The notes under the pieces are model-generated. The model was not told the DNA's origin. It saw only the letters and a list, made by a program, of their open reading frames with translations, and made no database searches. A stretch of 31,026 bases of DNA from CAZILN01 sp964540005 (lineage in GTDB: Bacteria; Bacteroidota; Bacteroidia; Bacteroidales; SM23-62): the NCBI GenBank assembly GCA_964540005.1, contig CAZILN010000162.1, positions 1 to 31,026 of the forward strand, given 5' to 3'. The translations under genes and the position numbers were made by a program. Of this stretch, positions 10,201 to 15,441 are shown piece after piece; positions within the stretch are counted from its first letter, which is position 1; every line of letters begins with the position of its first letter.

Positions 10201-13082
10201 TGCTCATTAATGAGAAAAGTATGCTTTAACCATCCGATAAGCTGCTCATCAATCATCCTGGTACCATTAAATTCAACAGTAACAAGATCAAACTGGTCAT
10301 AGGTCCATTGTACAGAATTATCATTGGCAACAAATCCACTGAACGCAGCTCCGTTCAGGGCATATTTCCCCTGGTTTGTACTGGAACCATCAAAACTCCA
10401 ACCTCGATTATTGCCACCGGCACGGGCATCCATTGCCACATGAACTCCCGCTGTATAGTCCCCCCATACCTGCCCAAGATCTGAACCAGACATTAAACCG
10501 GTAATCACCCGGTAAACAACCATTACTGTCCTGGCATTATAAGTGTGAGTATTATCCAGGTATTGATTACCTGCGGCACCATCGAAACGCACAACAGGCA
10601 ATCCGTTGATTTCACCGGTCTCATATGTTGGCTGGTAACTACCATTAGATTGTGAAGCATCATGACTATTTCCACTTGTATCTTGCCAGGCAACTGACAG
10701 TGGATTCCCATCGGATAGTCCGGTAATATGATCAGCTGCCAGCCATAACTCATTAATAAGGCTGTCACCCACTCCTCCCGGACCGGTATATCCGGATTCG
10801 GCATCATTATTCAGAATGGTGTAGGTATGTACTGAAACAGTTCCAAGCGTTGCATTAGTTGGGGGATCAGTAAGAGTAATAATTACAGTTTCATCTGGTT
10901 CTATTATTGCATCATCGGAAACTGTAAACTCGATTGTTTCGCTTAGTGTTCCGGCGGTAATCACAACAGAACCATCAGTAAGGTCATGATCTGAACCGTC
11001 AGCAGTACCGCTGACAGTATAATTAACTGTCACGTCATCCAGGGAAATCGCAGACAACCCTATCGGGATGCTGACAGGACCAACTGATTCCTCCGCCTCA
11101 GAGGATGATGAACCAAACTGGACAGCAGGAACATCATCATTATCCTCAATCGTGAAAATATGAACGATAGGATGAGAGTCAGACAGACTAGAGTTCGTTG
11201 GATTGAATAATGTTATTTCTATTGTTTCATTAATCTCGTTCAGGGGATCATCAATGATATCAACTGTAAAGGTCTTGGAAATATTCAGCGGAGGAATAAC
11301 TATGGTATCGGAAGGCAGGGCATAATCCACACCACCTCCTGTAGCTGATCCGCCGGTTACCATATACTGTACAGTTGTTGGGTTGACAGGATCAAACAGG
11401 GACGGCGTGATCTTTACAGTAATCTGGACCGGAGTTGTCCCTTCACTGCTGGTTGTACTGTCAACAGAGAAGTAGATTTTCCTTGGATCATCATCGTCAT
11501 GAATGGTCTGTGTCAGGACGGTATCATTTGCAATGATAAGGCCGGCACTTGGATTGGAAAGTGTTACGGTAAAGTTTTCACTCGGTTCAACATCGATATC
11601 ATTAATAAATACCAGGAAAATCGAATCCCTGTCGGTACCTGCTGTGATTGTCAGGGTTGTTGTTCCAATAGCCGTGTAATCTCCAGGTGCAACAGCTGTT
11701 CCATCTGAGGTGGCATAATCAATTGTTACATCGCTGGTATGTAAATAATTTAATACAACCTCAACGGTATCTCCTTCATATGATTCAAAGCCAAATTCTG
11801 TTGCACTGGCAAACTCAACCCTGAGTTGCTTCAATCCAACGGTCACATAATTACCTGAAGAAATGGCCACATTATTTACCGTAAAAAATTCATCGCCGCC
11901 GGGAGAAGTCATTTCATACTCTGTGGCCCCGGAAGAAAAATCACCGTCTGCATCTACTAATAATACATACTTGAAGTAACCAAGCGGCCTGGCTGATAAT
12001 AAAGAAGTATCAACAGTAAAAGTCAGCGTACCAAGGTCTCCTGTTTCATCAAACCTCCATTCCCTGGTAATCCTTTTAATGATTGTATCTGCATCAGGAA
12101 CTTCAGTGACTGTCCAGCTGGAAATATCAGTACTATCATGTCCGAACAGGAGATATTCCCCATCTGCATCCATCGCAGAAGGATTACTTACCCCGAGTAT
12201 CCGGCCAGAATATGCAGATGAATCAGTATTGGTAGCATCCTCACGTCCGATTCCGGCTAACTCATGAGGATGCCCAGTATCGAATACATAATAATCATTA
12301 CCATATATTGTAAGATCAATATCATATTTGGTTGAGAGATAATTTTCAAGAATTATCTTTTGCGCTTTGTTAATTGTGGTATTATAAACTATGATCTCAG
12401 CAATATCACCGCCAAAATGATGTTCATCTATAGTAAAGTCGTCGAACTCCAGCCATCCAATAACCTGTTCGTCAATCGCCCTGGTTCCATCGAATTCAAC
12501 GGCTATCATTTCGAACTGGTCATATGTCCAGGTTACTGAATCCTCATTTTCCTGGAATGAGCCATAGCCTCTGCCATCAATTCCATACCTGCCCCTGTTG
12601 GTGCCATTTCCATCAAAACTGAATCCCTGCAGATTGGTCCCCCGGGCATCCATCGAGACCTGTACACCATTGTCATAATCCCCCCAGACCTGACCCAGGT
12701 CTGCCGCGTCCATGAGTGAAGAAATTACCTTGTAAACTATCAAAACACAGCGGGCATTATAGCTATAAGCGTCATACAAATATTGATTGCCCGATTTGCC
12801 ATCAAACCGAACCACCGGCCAACCGTTCAGCACATTTGTGTGCCAGGTTGGGCGATAACTTGGATTCGACTGAGACGCATCATAATTGTTTCCGGAAGTA
12901 TCCGGCCAGGTAACAGAAAGGGGATCTCCATCAGAAAGCCCGGTGATATCATGTGCCCTGAGCCAGAGGACATTGGAAGACTGGTCTCCAACACCACCCG
13001 GACCAACCTGCGCATTGGCTGAAAGGAGGCCTGAAAGGATAAAAACAAGAAATGATATACGCCGGATAAATAAGTTGTTCAT
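1..13082 (-). CDS. giant secreted LamG / Calx-beta / HYR surface protein (3' end outside window)
   Basis: The frame is open from the ATG at 13082 to the left edge, at least 4360 residues. Residues 1-25 form a Sec signal peptide (basic MNNLFIRR, hydrophobic core, cleavage near NAQ). Six super-modules begin with a GPGGVGD-like motif at about residues 26, 764, 1268, 2009, 2751 and 3518. Each holds a LamG/concanavalin-like fold ending in AELIVYN and ENYLAAKY-type motifs, and a ~150-residue domain with GIGRED, LLFGHDN and REW.....GDVGT. Modules 1-5 also carry 3, 1, 3, 3 and 3 Calx-beta domains (GGTATGGGVDYTL, then acidic DDxxxExDE). From about residue 3933 a G8-like start (WDDPDTW) leads into beta-helix-like sequence, and a HYR domain (CPADI, DCGALVTW) begins near 4318. 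The likely role is a calcium-dependent surface adhesin or carbohydrate-binding protein. Type IX secretion is inferred only, because the C-terminal sorting signal would lie outside the window. Confidence 0.93.
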   Translation of the reverse strand, partial: MNNLFIRRISFLVFILSGLLSANAQVGPGGVGDQSSNVLWLRAHDITGLSDGDPLSVTWPDTSGNNYDASQSNPSYRPTWHTNVLNGWPVVRFDGKSGNQYLYDAYSYNARCVLIVYKVISSLMDAADLGQVWGDYDNGVQVSMDARGTNLQGFSFDGNGTNRGRYGIDGRGYGSFQENEDSVTWTYDQFEMIAVEFDGTRAIDEQVIGWLEFDDFTIDEHHFGGDIAEIIVYNTTINKAQKIILENYLSTKYDIDLTIYGNDYYVFDTGHPHELAGIGREDATNTDSSAYSGRILGVSNPSAMDADGEYLLFGHDSTDISSWTVTEVPDADTIIKRITREWRFDETGDLGTLTFTVDTSLLSARPLGYFKYVLLVDADGDFSSGATEYEMTSPGGDEFFTVNNVAISSGNYVTVGLKQLRVEFASATEFGFESYEGDTVEVVLNYLHTSDVTIDYATSDGTAVAPGDYTAIGTTTLTITAGTDRDSIFLVFINDIDVEPSENFTVTLSNPSAGLIIANDTVLTQTIHDDDDPRKIYFSVDSTTSSEGTTPVQITVKITPSLFDPVNPTTVQYMVTGGSATGGGVDYALPSDTIVIPPLNISKTFTVDIIDDPLNEINETIEITLFNPTNSSLSDSHPIVHIFTIEDNDDVPAVQFGSSSSEAEESVGPVSIPIGLSAISLDDVTVNYTVSGTADGSDHDLTDGSVVITAGTLSETIEFTVSDDAIIEPDETVIITLTDPPTNATLGTVSVHTYTILNNDAESGYTGPGGVGDSLINELWLAADHITGLSDGNPLSVAWQDTSGNSHDASQSNGSYQPTYETGEINGLPVVRFDGAAGNQYLDNTHTYNARTVMVVYRVITGLMSGSDLGQVWGDYTAGVHVAMDARAGGNNRGWSFDGSSTNQGKYALNGAAFSGFVANDNSVQWTYDQFDLVTVEFNGTRMIDEQLIGWLKHTFLINEHHYGGDIAELIVYNSTLNTAQRILVENYLAAKYHTDLTISNDRYAYDVNYSYNVAGIGRVDVSNKHLSAQSDRMFRVNDASDLGDGEYLLFGHDNQALTWSNTDVPHDSLERIDREWMLDETGDVGTINLTFDLTRLSALPEGHTGYYLMIDADGVFSAGASVIPLIQTDSGWVAIAQDIADGDYISIACNGPDVEFSSPISNAGEAAGTASIVVSLSDTLATDVDISFSIGGGTATQGGGADYTIAASPVTITAGNDTAHIIITINNDVDIESDETVIIDITGVSGDASLGDLIQQTFTINNDDFYGFTGPGGVGDNTTNTLWLRPGDLSYNDGDPVTTWPDTSGNDHDAVNLSPGQEPDFIANQINGYPVVRFAESSNQYLGNNVSLGIADNDPSTVFMVVKAAENDGSSGLYIGDDAAAGGDIRHYGIEDGAAIRFNNGNRIFDLGFTVDSWVLGSYRNFAGAQYGQYEYYGDGVQGTQASVSGAGNTPSTIDNQFYVGAGRSGGDFNANRFLTGDMAEVIVYNTYLNEAQRIIVENYLAAKFHTDLTISNDRYAYDVNHGYDVTGIGRVDASDLHVAAQSAGLLKISNASDLGDNEFLLFGHNNGDTTAWVTTETPGDSIKRVAMEWRLDETGDVGTITVLLDTTVLPDKPAGYTEYVLWVDADGNFATGATQVVMSQTAQGYQASLVNFNDGDYIAFGILRPVIQFSLATSSGIESVTPASIEISLNYALAKDVSVDYAVDGASTATGGGDDYTLADATATITAGSTTTNISMAVVNDGDPESDETVIINLSAPTQDVTLGDDSVHTYTIQDNDNPRLIDFTLASSSGSESITPIFLTLRLNQADPLNPTMVDYTVTGGTATNGSDYTLADSTATIPATQISTTIQIVITNDASYESDETIIITLSNPVNANLGTNKVRTYTIINDDGKPTLEFLTASSAGSEGTTPANVAVELSAPAGSDVSVEYFVTGGTATGGGTDYTLAGGTLYIAAGDTLGYISIVIVEDTEIETEETIDLQIANVSSNATLGAQTTKVFTINDNDFTGYSGPGGVGDAGINKLWLSADTLVSLNGSDVLTWGDASGNYNDAVNLAPGQEPDLVTGELNDLPVLRFDDNGGTNGDYLGANISLGISGSGPATVFMVAKNLPGNSDNSGLFIGQASGAGGTVRHYGIEYAHAVRFNNGNRIFDDGFTQDIWRIGIIRNASGAQYGQYEGFIDGVTLNEVSGGGTNVPSTADDFYYVGAGLGTGGTFSASRYFEGDMAELIAFNTDINEAQRIIVENYLSSKYDLPVANDYYSYDATHGHDLAGIGQEDASNFHTAAQSAGILKLSNADDLDDGEYLLFGHDNQADTSWTTTEVPGTLLQRIKREWRIDKTGDVGSLTVALDTGLLANKPAGYNTYMLMVDADGNFSSGATLYQLSLSSGEYLATGITLADGVYLSIAVARIEVEFTSSSSNDPESTTPVNIGVELNYALEEDFTVDYAITGGTATGGDVDYTLADGTLTITAGNTTGNISITIVDDAIVETDENIILELTDPSSGYIANDTTHTHTINDNDNPRNVNFAYTDSAHDESISPVLIKVLLSNQNPSEDSKIAYAVTGGTATGGGVDYTLPNDTLVIAAGDTVGYISLQVTDDLVDEDDESLVIELVGTGSLNINLGTNTTFYDTIQDNDLAPTVQFTTTTGSGAESYQTVNLDVELSAASGKDVEVDYDVTGGSALPGVDFNLTAGTLTILAGSTSGTIQFSVVDDSDEESTETVVVTLSAPVNASVGGNSSYFYSILDDDGLGYQGPGGVGNFTTQNKVWLLSTYAPGLSDGDPVSTWTDRSGNGHDATQTGVPMPTYLNNGADNWNGRPVVRFDYGFSEYLGLANHADLNTGGPYDKKAIIVAFRTGTDITTRQVLYEQGGTVRGLNIYIDAGLLYISGWNENNDDGGVTTPWSFTSVTSAVSANTPYYAMLQFDFNIADTTGAVSGWLNGDTLSILPGAGRLFNHPGEIGLGGMNNGSVFHDGSDGGYDHYFNGNISELIVTNVVFNKAQINIINNYLAAKYNVTVSKDYYDHQASYGWELFGIGQLDSANSHTVAQGTGMIRIDNPSSLDDGDYLLIGHDNGSVASWTSTGVPDNDPNFKRISRVWRADDRYDGTGTIRLGLDISQLPAKPFGYSKYVLIINSSSTFTTGSEIIGLPYNASTGLYTASGISLSGNKYFTIGVIKPAIDFSLSSSNGPETTSPANLQIKLNYRTSSDVTVNYSATGGTATGGGVDYTLAPGTATIYAGNQTGTFPVTIINDTDPETDETVIVTLSSPGSGHILGTNTTHTYTINDEDNSRWIQFTQQDSANLENIDTIVVQVHINEKDLINPTMVVYTVTGGTATGGSVDYGLQSDTVTIATGDTLGSFKLGIDDDALDENDETVIITLSSPENANLGDTTQYTYTIQDDDAAPSVEFSAASSEGAESFSPVRLYVDISAASGQDITLYYSASGGTAINGGIDYTIYNPSSITIAAGSTLDSLEFSLFNDIIEEGDETIIISLDSVTNATLGAQLNHNRTIYDDDGMGWLGPGGVSDDGGYDAWLKSDAITGYADGARLDTWVDVSVSGNDGVASGTGPYYYDNGVQNVNNRPVVYYPGTNEYHEIANNTAFNTGGPYTRKTLTVAFQTGGDVTTRQVIYEQGGTGRGLNIYLEGGELFVGGWNIQADDATCPWGFNAVSASVGINETHYATLEFNSDSTRIIGYLDGDAFDTINGVGNLFAHTGNIGLGAMNNGSYFGSGSAAGNGYYFDGKIMEFLSFNRTLNEAQKIIIENYFGAKYGFAITNDHYNYEATHNYELFGIGRESNGNTHIIAQGSGIVRFDNPSSANNGDYLFSGHDNGDISTWVTSDIPFDSIQRVAREWKIGEVGEIGTIRFSVDTTQFAANPALYDNFILMVDTDGDNLFTTGTIKFYKLDQTYGELIRISGINFNDGDVFTIGVARNITIQSGDWDDPDTWLLGVPGSDESVSIVNSHTVTLTQDESIGYIYIDGSAELRLGTHTLSITESTIDNSGTFSAQTGTVDYSATGSQCIAPLTYYNLNVTGSGTKTLCGDITVLNDLQLLGLPASLFLDADNINNYDIYLEGDWRTQATFIPRQGEVIFNGGSVQQLLRDDFSTESFFDFTVNAGTSITGDHSLVIGGTLTMNGGNINIGSYTLSIGTSGTQKGTLSRTSGTVTGKVLRWFSSTTDDGIDKIFPVGTATYYRPLTINFDNITVNGTLTTQFTASNPGNTGLPKDEGGFTISSAFSDGFWPVTKAGGFAFSGNYDIDLVAKGFTGSPIDASTRLISRTGTGPWQLIGTHVDAIDTLIQRIDLITNVYQYGVGATTECEVSLSACPADINQDNDPGDCGALVTWTAPTPSGTCSGVTMT
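1287..2531 (-). repeat. super-module 6 (LamG type C, unnamed domain, no Calx-beta)
   Basis: Residues ~3518-3932. LamG type C as in module 5 (TTRQVIYEQGG, GLNIYLE, GLGAMNNGS). The unnamed domain (ELFGIGRES, FSGHDNG, REWKIG) covers ~1757-1290. It passes directly into the G8-like segment starting NITIQSGDWDDPDTW, without a Calx-beta. Confidence 0.8.
2532..4832 (-). repeat. super-module 5 (LamG type C, unnamed domain, 3 Calx-beta)
   Basis: Residues ~2751-3517. LamG type C carries TTRQVLYEQGG, GLNIYID and GLGGMNNGS. The unnamed domain covers ~4030-3565, here with the variant ELFGIGQLD. Calx-beta domains begin near 3550, 3205 and 2870. Confidence 0.8.
4833..7058 (-). repeat. super-module 4 (LamG type B, unnamed domain, 3 Calx-beta)
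   Basis: Residues ~2009-2750. LamG type B as in module 3 (RHYGIE, RFNNGNRIFD, AQYGQYE, YYVGAG). The unnamed domain covers ~6317-5870. Calx-beta domains begin near 5850, 5513 and 5170. Confidence 0.8.
7059..9281 (-). repeat. super-module 3 (LamG type B, unnamed domain, 3 Calx-beta)
   Basis: Residues ~1268-2008. The LamG part is a different type (B) with RHYGIE, RFNNGNRIFD, AQYGQYE and FYVGAG. The unnamed domain covers ~8545-8095. Calx-beta domains begin near 8078, 7738 and 7400. Confidence 0.8.
8517..8606 (-). repeat. 90-bp near-identical tract shared with 10056-10145
   Basis: Partner copy of the tract in module 2, located in module 3. About 91% identical at DNA level by eye, including silent positions, which suggests recent duplication or gene conversion. 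Confidence 0.75.
9282..10793 (-). repeat. super-module 2 (LamG type A, unnamed domain, 1 Calx-beta)
   Basis: Residues ~764-1267. It shares the type A LamG signature with module 1 (DLGQVWGDY, WTYDQFD, FNGTRMIDEQ). The unnamed domain covers ~10083-9630. Only one Calx-beta follows (VEFSSPISNAG, from ~9620), making this the shortest complete module at about 504 residues against ~740. Confidence 0.8.
10056..10145 (-). repeat. 90-bp near-identical tract shared with 8517-8606
   Basis: This stretch and 8517-8606 differ at about 8 of 90 positions by eye, in the same orientation. Both code for the junction between the LamG fold and the unnamed domain (AKFHTDL, SNDRYAYD) of modules 2 and 3. The flanking LamG parts are of different types (A and B), so the local similarity exceeds that of the surroundings. 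Confidence 0.75.
10794..13008 (-). repeat. super-module 1 (LamG type A, unnamed domain, 3 Calx-beta)
   Basis: Residues ~26-763 of the giant protein. The LamG type A part carries DLGQVWGDY and a TWTYDQF motif followed by EFDGTR..DEQ. The unnamed GIGRED/FGHD domain spans roughly 12300-11840. Calx-beta domains begin near 11826 (VEFASATEF), 11482 (IYFSVDSTT) and 11125 (VQFGSSSSE). Boundaries are judged by eye. Confidence 0.8.
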
Positions 13083-13280
13083 ATATTAATAACTAATGGA
13101 TGAATCTATCATCATTTCCAGCCATTTCTGTCCAGGTGACCAGAGACCATCCATTCTTTAAAACAATATTGAGATACTATTTAATAATTTCTCTTTTCTG
13201 CAAAGTTTTTAACTGCTTCTACGTAAAATACATAGAGGCGTTACATTGATGACTTTTAATGTTGTCTAAAAGTTGCATGT

Positions 13281-13308
13281 GATACAATCCTGTATACTCA
13301 GGATACAG
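13281..13308. promoter_or_regulatory. nested inverted repeats, possible operator
   Basis: ATCCTG-tatact-CAGGAT is a perfect 6-bp inverted repeat (13287-13304). It is interleaved with CTGTAT...ATACAG (13290-13308) and a second GATACA copy at 13281. It lies about 200 bases upstream of the giant gene start, where a regulator could bind. This rests on sequence symmetry alone. Confidence 0.3.
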
Positions 13309-13531
13309 TTTCAGGATGTGAAAATAAAATATAAATAATAGAATAAGGTATAAAATTATAAATATTTCATTAACAGCATGTTAATAAAATCAGAATACTA
13401 TACAAATATGATCTTTTATACATAAAATCGAAAAGAATTTTACCAACAAATAAGCAATAAATGTTTAAAAACTATTTAAGGTAAAAGAAAATCCCGAATT
13501 TAAGCAAATATTGCTATTATAAATCAATAGA

Positions 13532-13554
13532 ATGACGCCGGATTCAAGCGTCAT
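13532..13554 (-). terminator. hairpin downstream of pntB, possible terminator of the pnt operon
   Basis: ATGACGC and GCGTCAT form a perfect 7-bp stem around a 9-base loop, about 34 bases beyond the pntB stop on the minus strand. The sequence following on that strand is AT-rich but has no long T-run, so it is either a weak intrinsic terminator or a 3'-end-stabilising hairpin. Confidence 0.5.
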
Positions 13555-13587
13555 CTTAATACAAATATATTCTCCTGTAATAATAAA

Positions 13588-15009
13588 CTACAGGCTTTTA
13601 ATTTCAGTTACCAGCTGCTGCAGTGAGTCTTTGGCGTTCCCGAAAAGCATCCTGGTATTATCGGCATAGAACAAAAAGTTCTCAATGGCCGCGTAGCCCT
13701 TGCCCATGCCCCGTTTCATTACGATGACATTTTTGGCTTCGTGGACCTTTATGATGGGCATACCGTATATGGGGCTTGAAGGATCATCAAGGGCAGCCGG
13801 GTTGACCACATCATTAGCGCCTATTACCAGGACCACATCCGTGTTGGGCATTTCCGGATTGATGTCGTCCATTTCCACGAGTTTATCATAGGGTACCTCT
13901 GCTTCGGCAAGCAATACATTCATGTGTCCGGGCATCCTCCCGGCAACCGGGTGTATGGCATATTTTACCTCCACACTTTTATCCTCCAGCAATTTAGCCA
14001 TCTCACTACAAATATGCTGGGCGCGGGCCACTGCCAATCCGTATCCTGGGACAATAACCACGGACTTAGAGTAACTCAGGAGTACCGAAGCATCACTGAC
14101 AGAGATTTCCTTAATGTCTCCCTTTTCCTTATCAACACCTGCTCCGCCACCGCCGAAAGCCCCTACAATTACATTCAGCAGTGACCTGTTCATGGCCTTG
14201 CACATGAGCACTGTCAGTATGGTCCCGGCCGAACCCACAAAAATACCACCCAGGATCATGGCCTGGTTATCATAAATGAATCCAGCCATGGCAGCAGCTA
14301 TCCCGGTAAAGGAATTCAGAAGGGAAATCACGACCGGCATATCAGCACCCCCTATGGGCATAACAAAAGTAACACCGTAGATCAGAGACAGTGCCAGTAA
14401 TCCATAAACCAGAAGCTGGTTCTTACCGGTAGCAGCACCTCCTGTCACAACATAGACTACTATGACGATGATGATTGCAAGAATAAGCAGGTTCAGGTAT
14501 TTCATAAAACCGGCAAATATATCCCCAACCTTACCATCCAGTTTACCATAGGCGATCATGCTCCCGCTGAAGGCAATACTCCCTATTACCAGTCCCAGCA
14601 AAGTTACCAGTGTGGATTCATTGGCCGGGTTGGAAAATTCGATCAGGGCGACCAGGGCCGAAGCAGCACCTCCCGTGGCATTAAAAAAGGAGACCAGCTG
14701 AGGCATGGCAGTCATTTTTATTCTTCTGGCAATAAGGGCTCCCAGGACAGCTGCGATTGCAATGGCCACCAGGATGATCACCAGATTCGCAGGCTGTATC
14801 CCCTGACCTTCACTATTTTTATGCAGTAGCAGGGTAGTCAGCATGGCCAGGACCATTCCCCCGCCCGCCCAGAGGTTGCCTCGCCGGGCCGAATCAGGAT
14901 GACTGAGAAGTTTCAGCCCGATGACAAAAAAGACGGCCGCCAGCAGGTAACTGAATTCCAGAATGACATCCCCGGTTGATATGCCTAAACTTTCAAGTGT
15001 TGTATCCAT
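13588..15009 (-). CDS. pntB: NAD(P) transhydrogenase subunit beta (PntB)
   Basis: Membrane beta subunit of the proton-translocating transhydrogenase, which uses the proton gradient to drive hydride transfer from NADH to NADP+ in the inner membrane. The first ~290 of 473 residues are a series of hydrophobic helices (dII). The C-terminal ~160 residues are the NADP(H)-binding domain dIII, with GYGLAVARAQ near 322, HPVAGRMPGH at 353-362, VIGANDVVNP near 395 and KRGMGKGYA near 432. All are family hallmarks, and the length is close to that of E. coli PntB. It is the last gene of pntA1-pntA2-pntB and starts 11 bases after the pntA2 stop. Confidence 0.97.
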   Translation of the reverse strand: MDTTLESLGISTGDVILEFSYLLAAVFFVIGLKLLSHPDSARRGNLWAGGGMVLAMLTTLLLHKNSEGQGIQPANLVIILVAIAIAAVLGALIARRIKMTAMPQLVSFFNATGGAASALVALIEFSNPANESTLVTLLGLVIGSIAFSGSMIAYGKLDGKVGDIFAGFMKYLNLLILAIIIVIVVYVVTGGAATGKNQLLVYGLLALSLIYGVTFVMPIGGADMPVVISLLNSFTGIAAAMAGFIYDNQAMILGGIFVGSAGTILTVLMCKAMNRSLLNVIVGAFGGGGAGVDKEKGDIKEISVSDASVLLSYSKSVVIVPGYGLAVARAQHICSEMAKLLEDKSVEVKYAIHPVAGRMPGHMNVLLAEAEVPYDKLVEMDDINPEMPNTDVVLVIGANDVVNPAALDDPSSPIYGMPIIKVHEAKNVIVMKRGMGKGYAAIENFLFYADNTRMLFGNAKDSLQQLVTEIKSL

Positions 15010-15020
15010 GAATTACTTTA

Positions 15021-15335
15021 CTATTTTTTCTTTTTTCTGAACATTTCAAGCATCCTGTCGGTAACAACAAATCCCCCGGCTACGTTGAGTGTGCCGAAAA
15101 GAACTGCCAGTACCCCCAGTATAAGGTCAATATTAATTGTTGTGGTATCGGCGTGGCCGACCAGGATGATCCCCCCGATAAGGATCACCCCGCTGATAGC
15201 ATTGGCGCCTGACATCAGGGGTGTATGAAGCACTGAAGGAACATTTGAGATTACTTCAAAACCAAGGAAGATGGTAAGTACGATTAGGAATATCGCCTCT
15301 TTGTTATTAAAAAAGAACACCAGAATATTTTCCAT
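15021..15335 (-). CDS. pntA2: NAD(P) transhydrogenase subunit alpha-2 (membrane part of PntA)
   Basis: Small hydrophobic protein of ~104 residues corresponding to the C-terminal membrane segment of PntA, which is a separate polypeptide in organisms with split alpha subunits. Three to four hydrophobic helices are visible, with the motifs GFEVISNVPSVLHTPLMSG and GGFVVTDRML, and a basic KKKK end. I prefer the ATG at 15335 (MENILVFF); an in-frame TTG two codons upstream (15341) is possible but less likely. It lies between pntA1 (100-base gap holding heptad repeats) and pntB (11-base gap). Confidence 0.95.
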   Translation of the reverse strand: MENILVFFFNNKEAIFLIVLTIFLGFEVISNVPSVLHTPLMSGANAISGVILIGGIILVGHADTTTINIDLILGVLAVLFGTLNVAGGFVVTDRMLEMFRKKKK

Positions 15336-15356
15336 TATCAATAATTTTTACCTTTT

Positions 15357-15424
15357 GCGAACTTTCGAACCCGGAACCTGTAACTTGTAAGCTGTAACTT
15401 GTCGACCTGCGAACCTGGAACTTT
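15357..15424. repeat. degenerate 7-bp tandem repeat between pntA1 and pntA2
   Basis: About nine degenerate heptamers, such as TTCGAAC, CCGGAAC, CTGTAAC, TTGTAAG and CTGTAAC, fill most of the 100-base spacer. On the plus strand the -AAC-like ends fall at 15362, 15370, 15377, 15384, 15391, 15398, 15406, 15414 and 15421, a spacing of 7 with three steps of 8. No start codon, Shine-Dalgarno sequence or hairpin explains it. Confidence 0.75.
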
Positions 15425-15441
15425 AGTGCCTGCTAACTTCC

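Larger units (their letters stand above)
13083..13587. other. AT-rich intergenic region upstream of the giant gene and downstream of pntB
   Basis: This 505-base gap contains no convincing gene. It should hold the promoter of the minus-strand giant gene and the 3' end of the pnt transcript. I looked for the Bacteroidota -33/-7 pattern (TTTG, then TAnnTTTG) on the minus strand and found only imperfect matches, so no promoter is called. Two structured spots are listed separately: inverted repeats near 13281-13308 and a hairpin at 13532-13554. Confidence 0.7.

Noticed and set aside
1..13082. CRISPR array or DNA satellite suggested by recurring short motifs
   Set aside because: The recurring motifs lie in one continuous reading frame and encode repeated protein domains; spacing is irregular and there are no uniform repeats with unique spacers.
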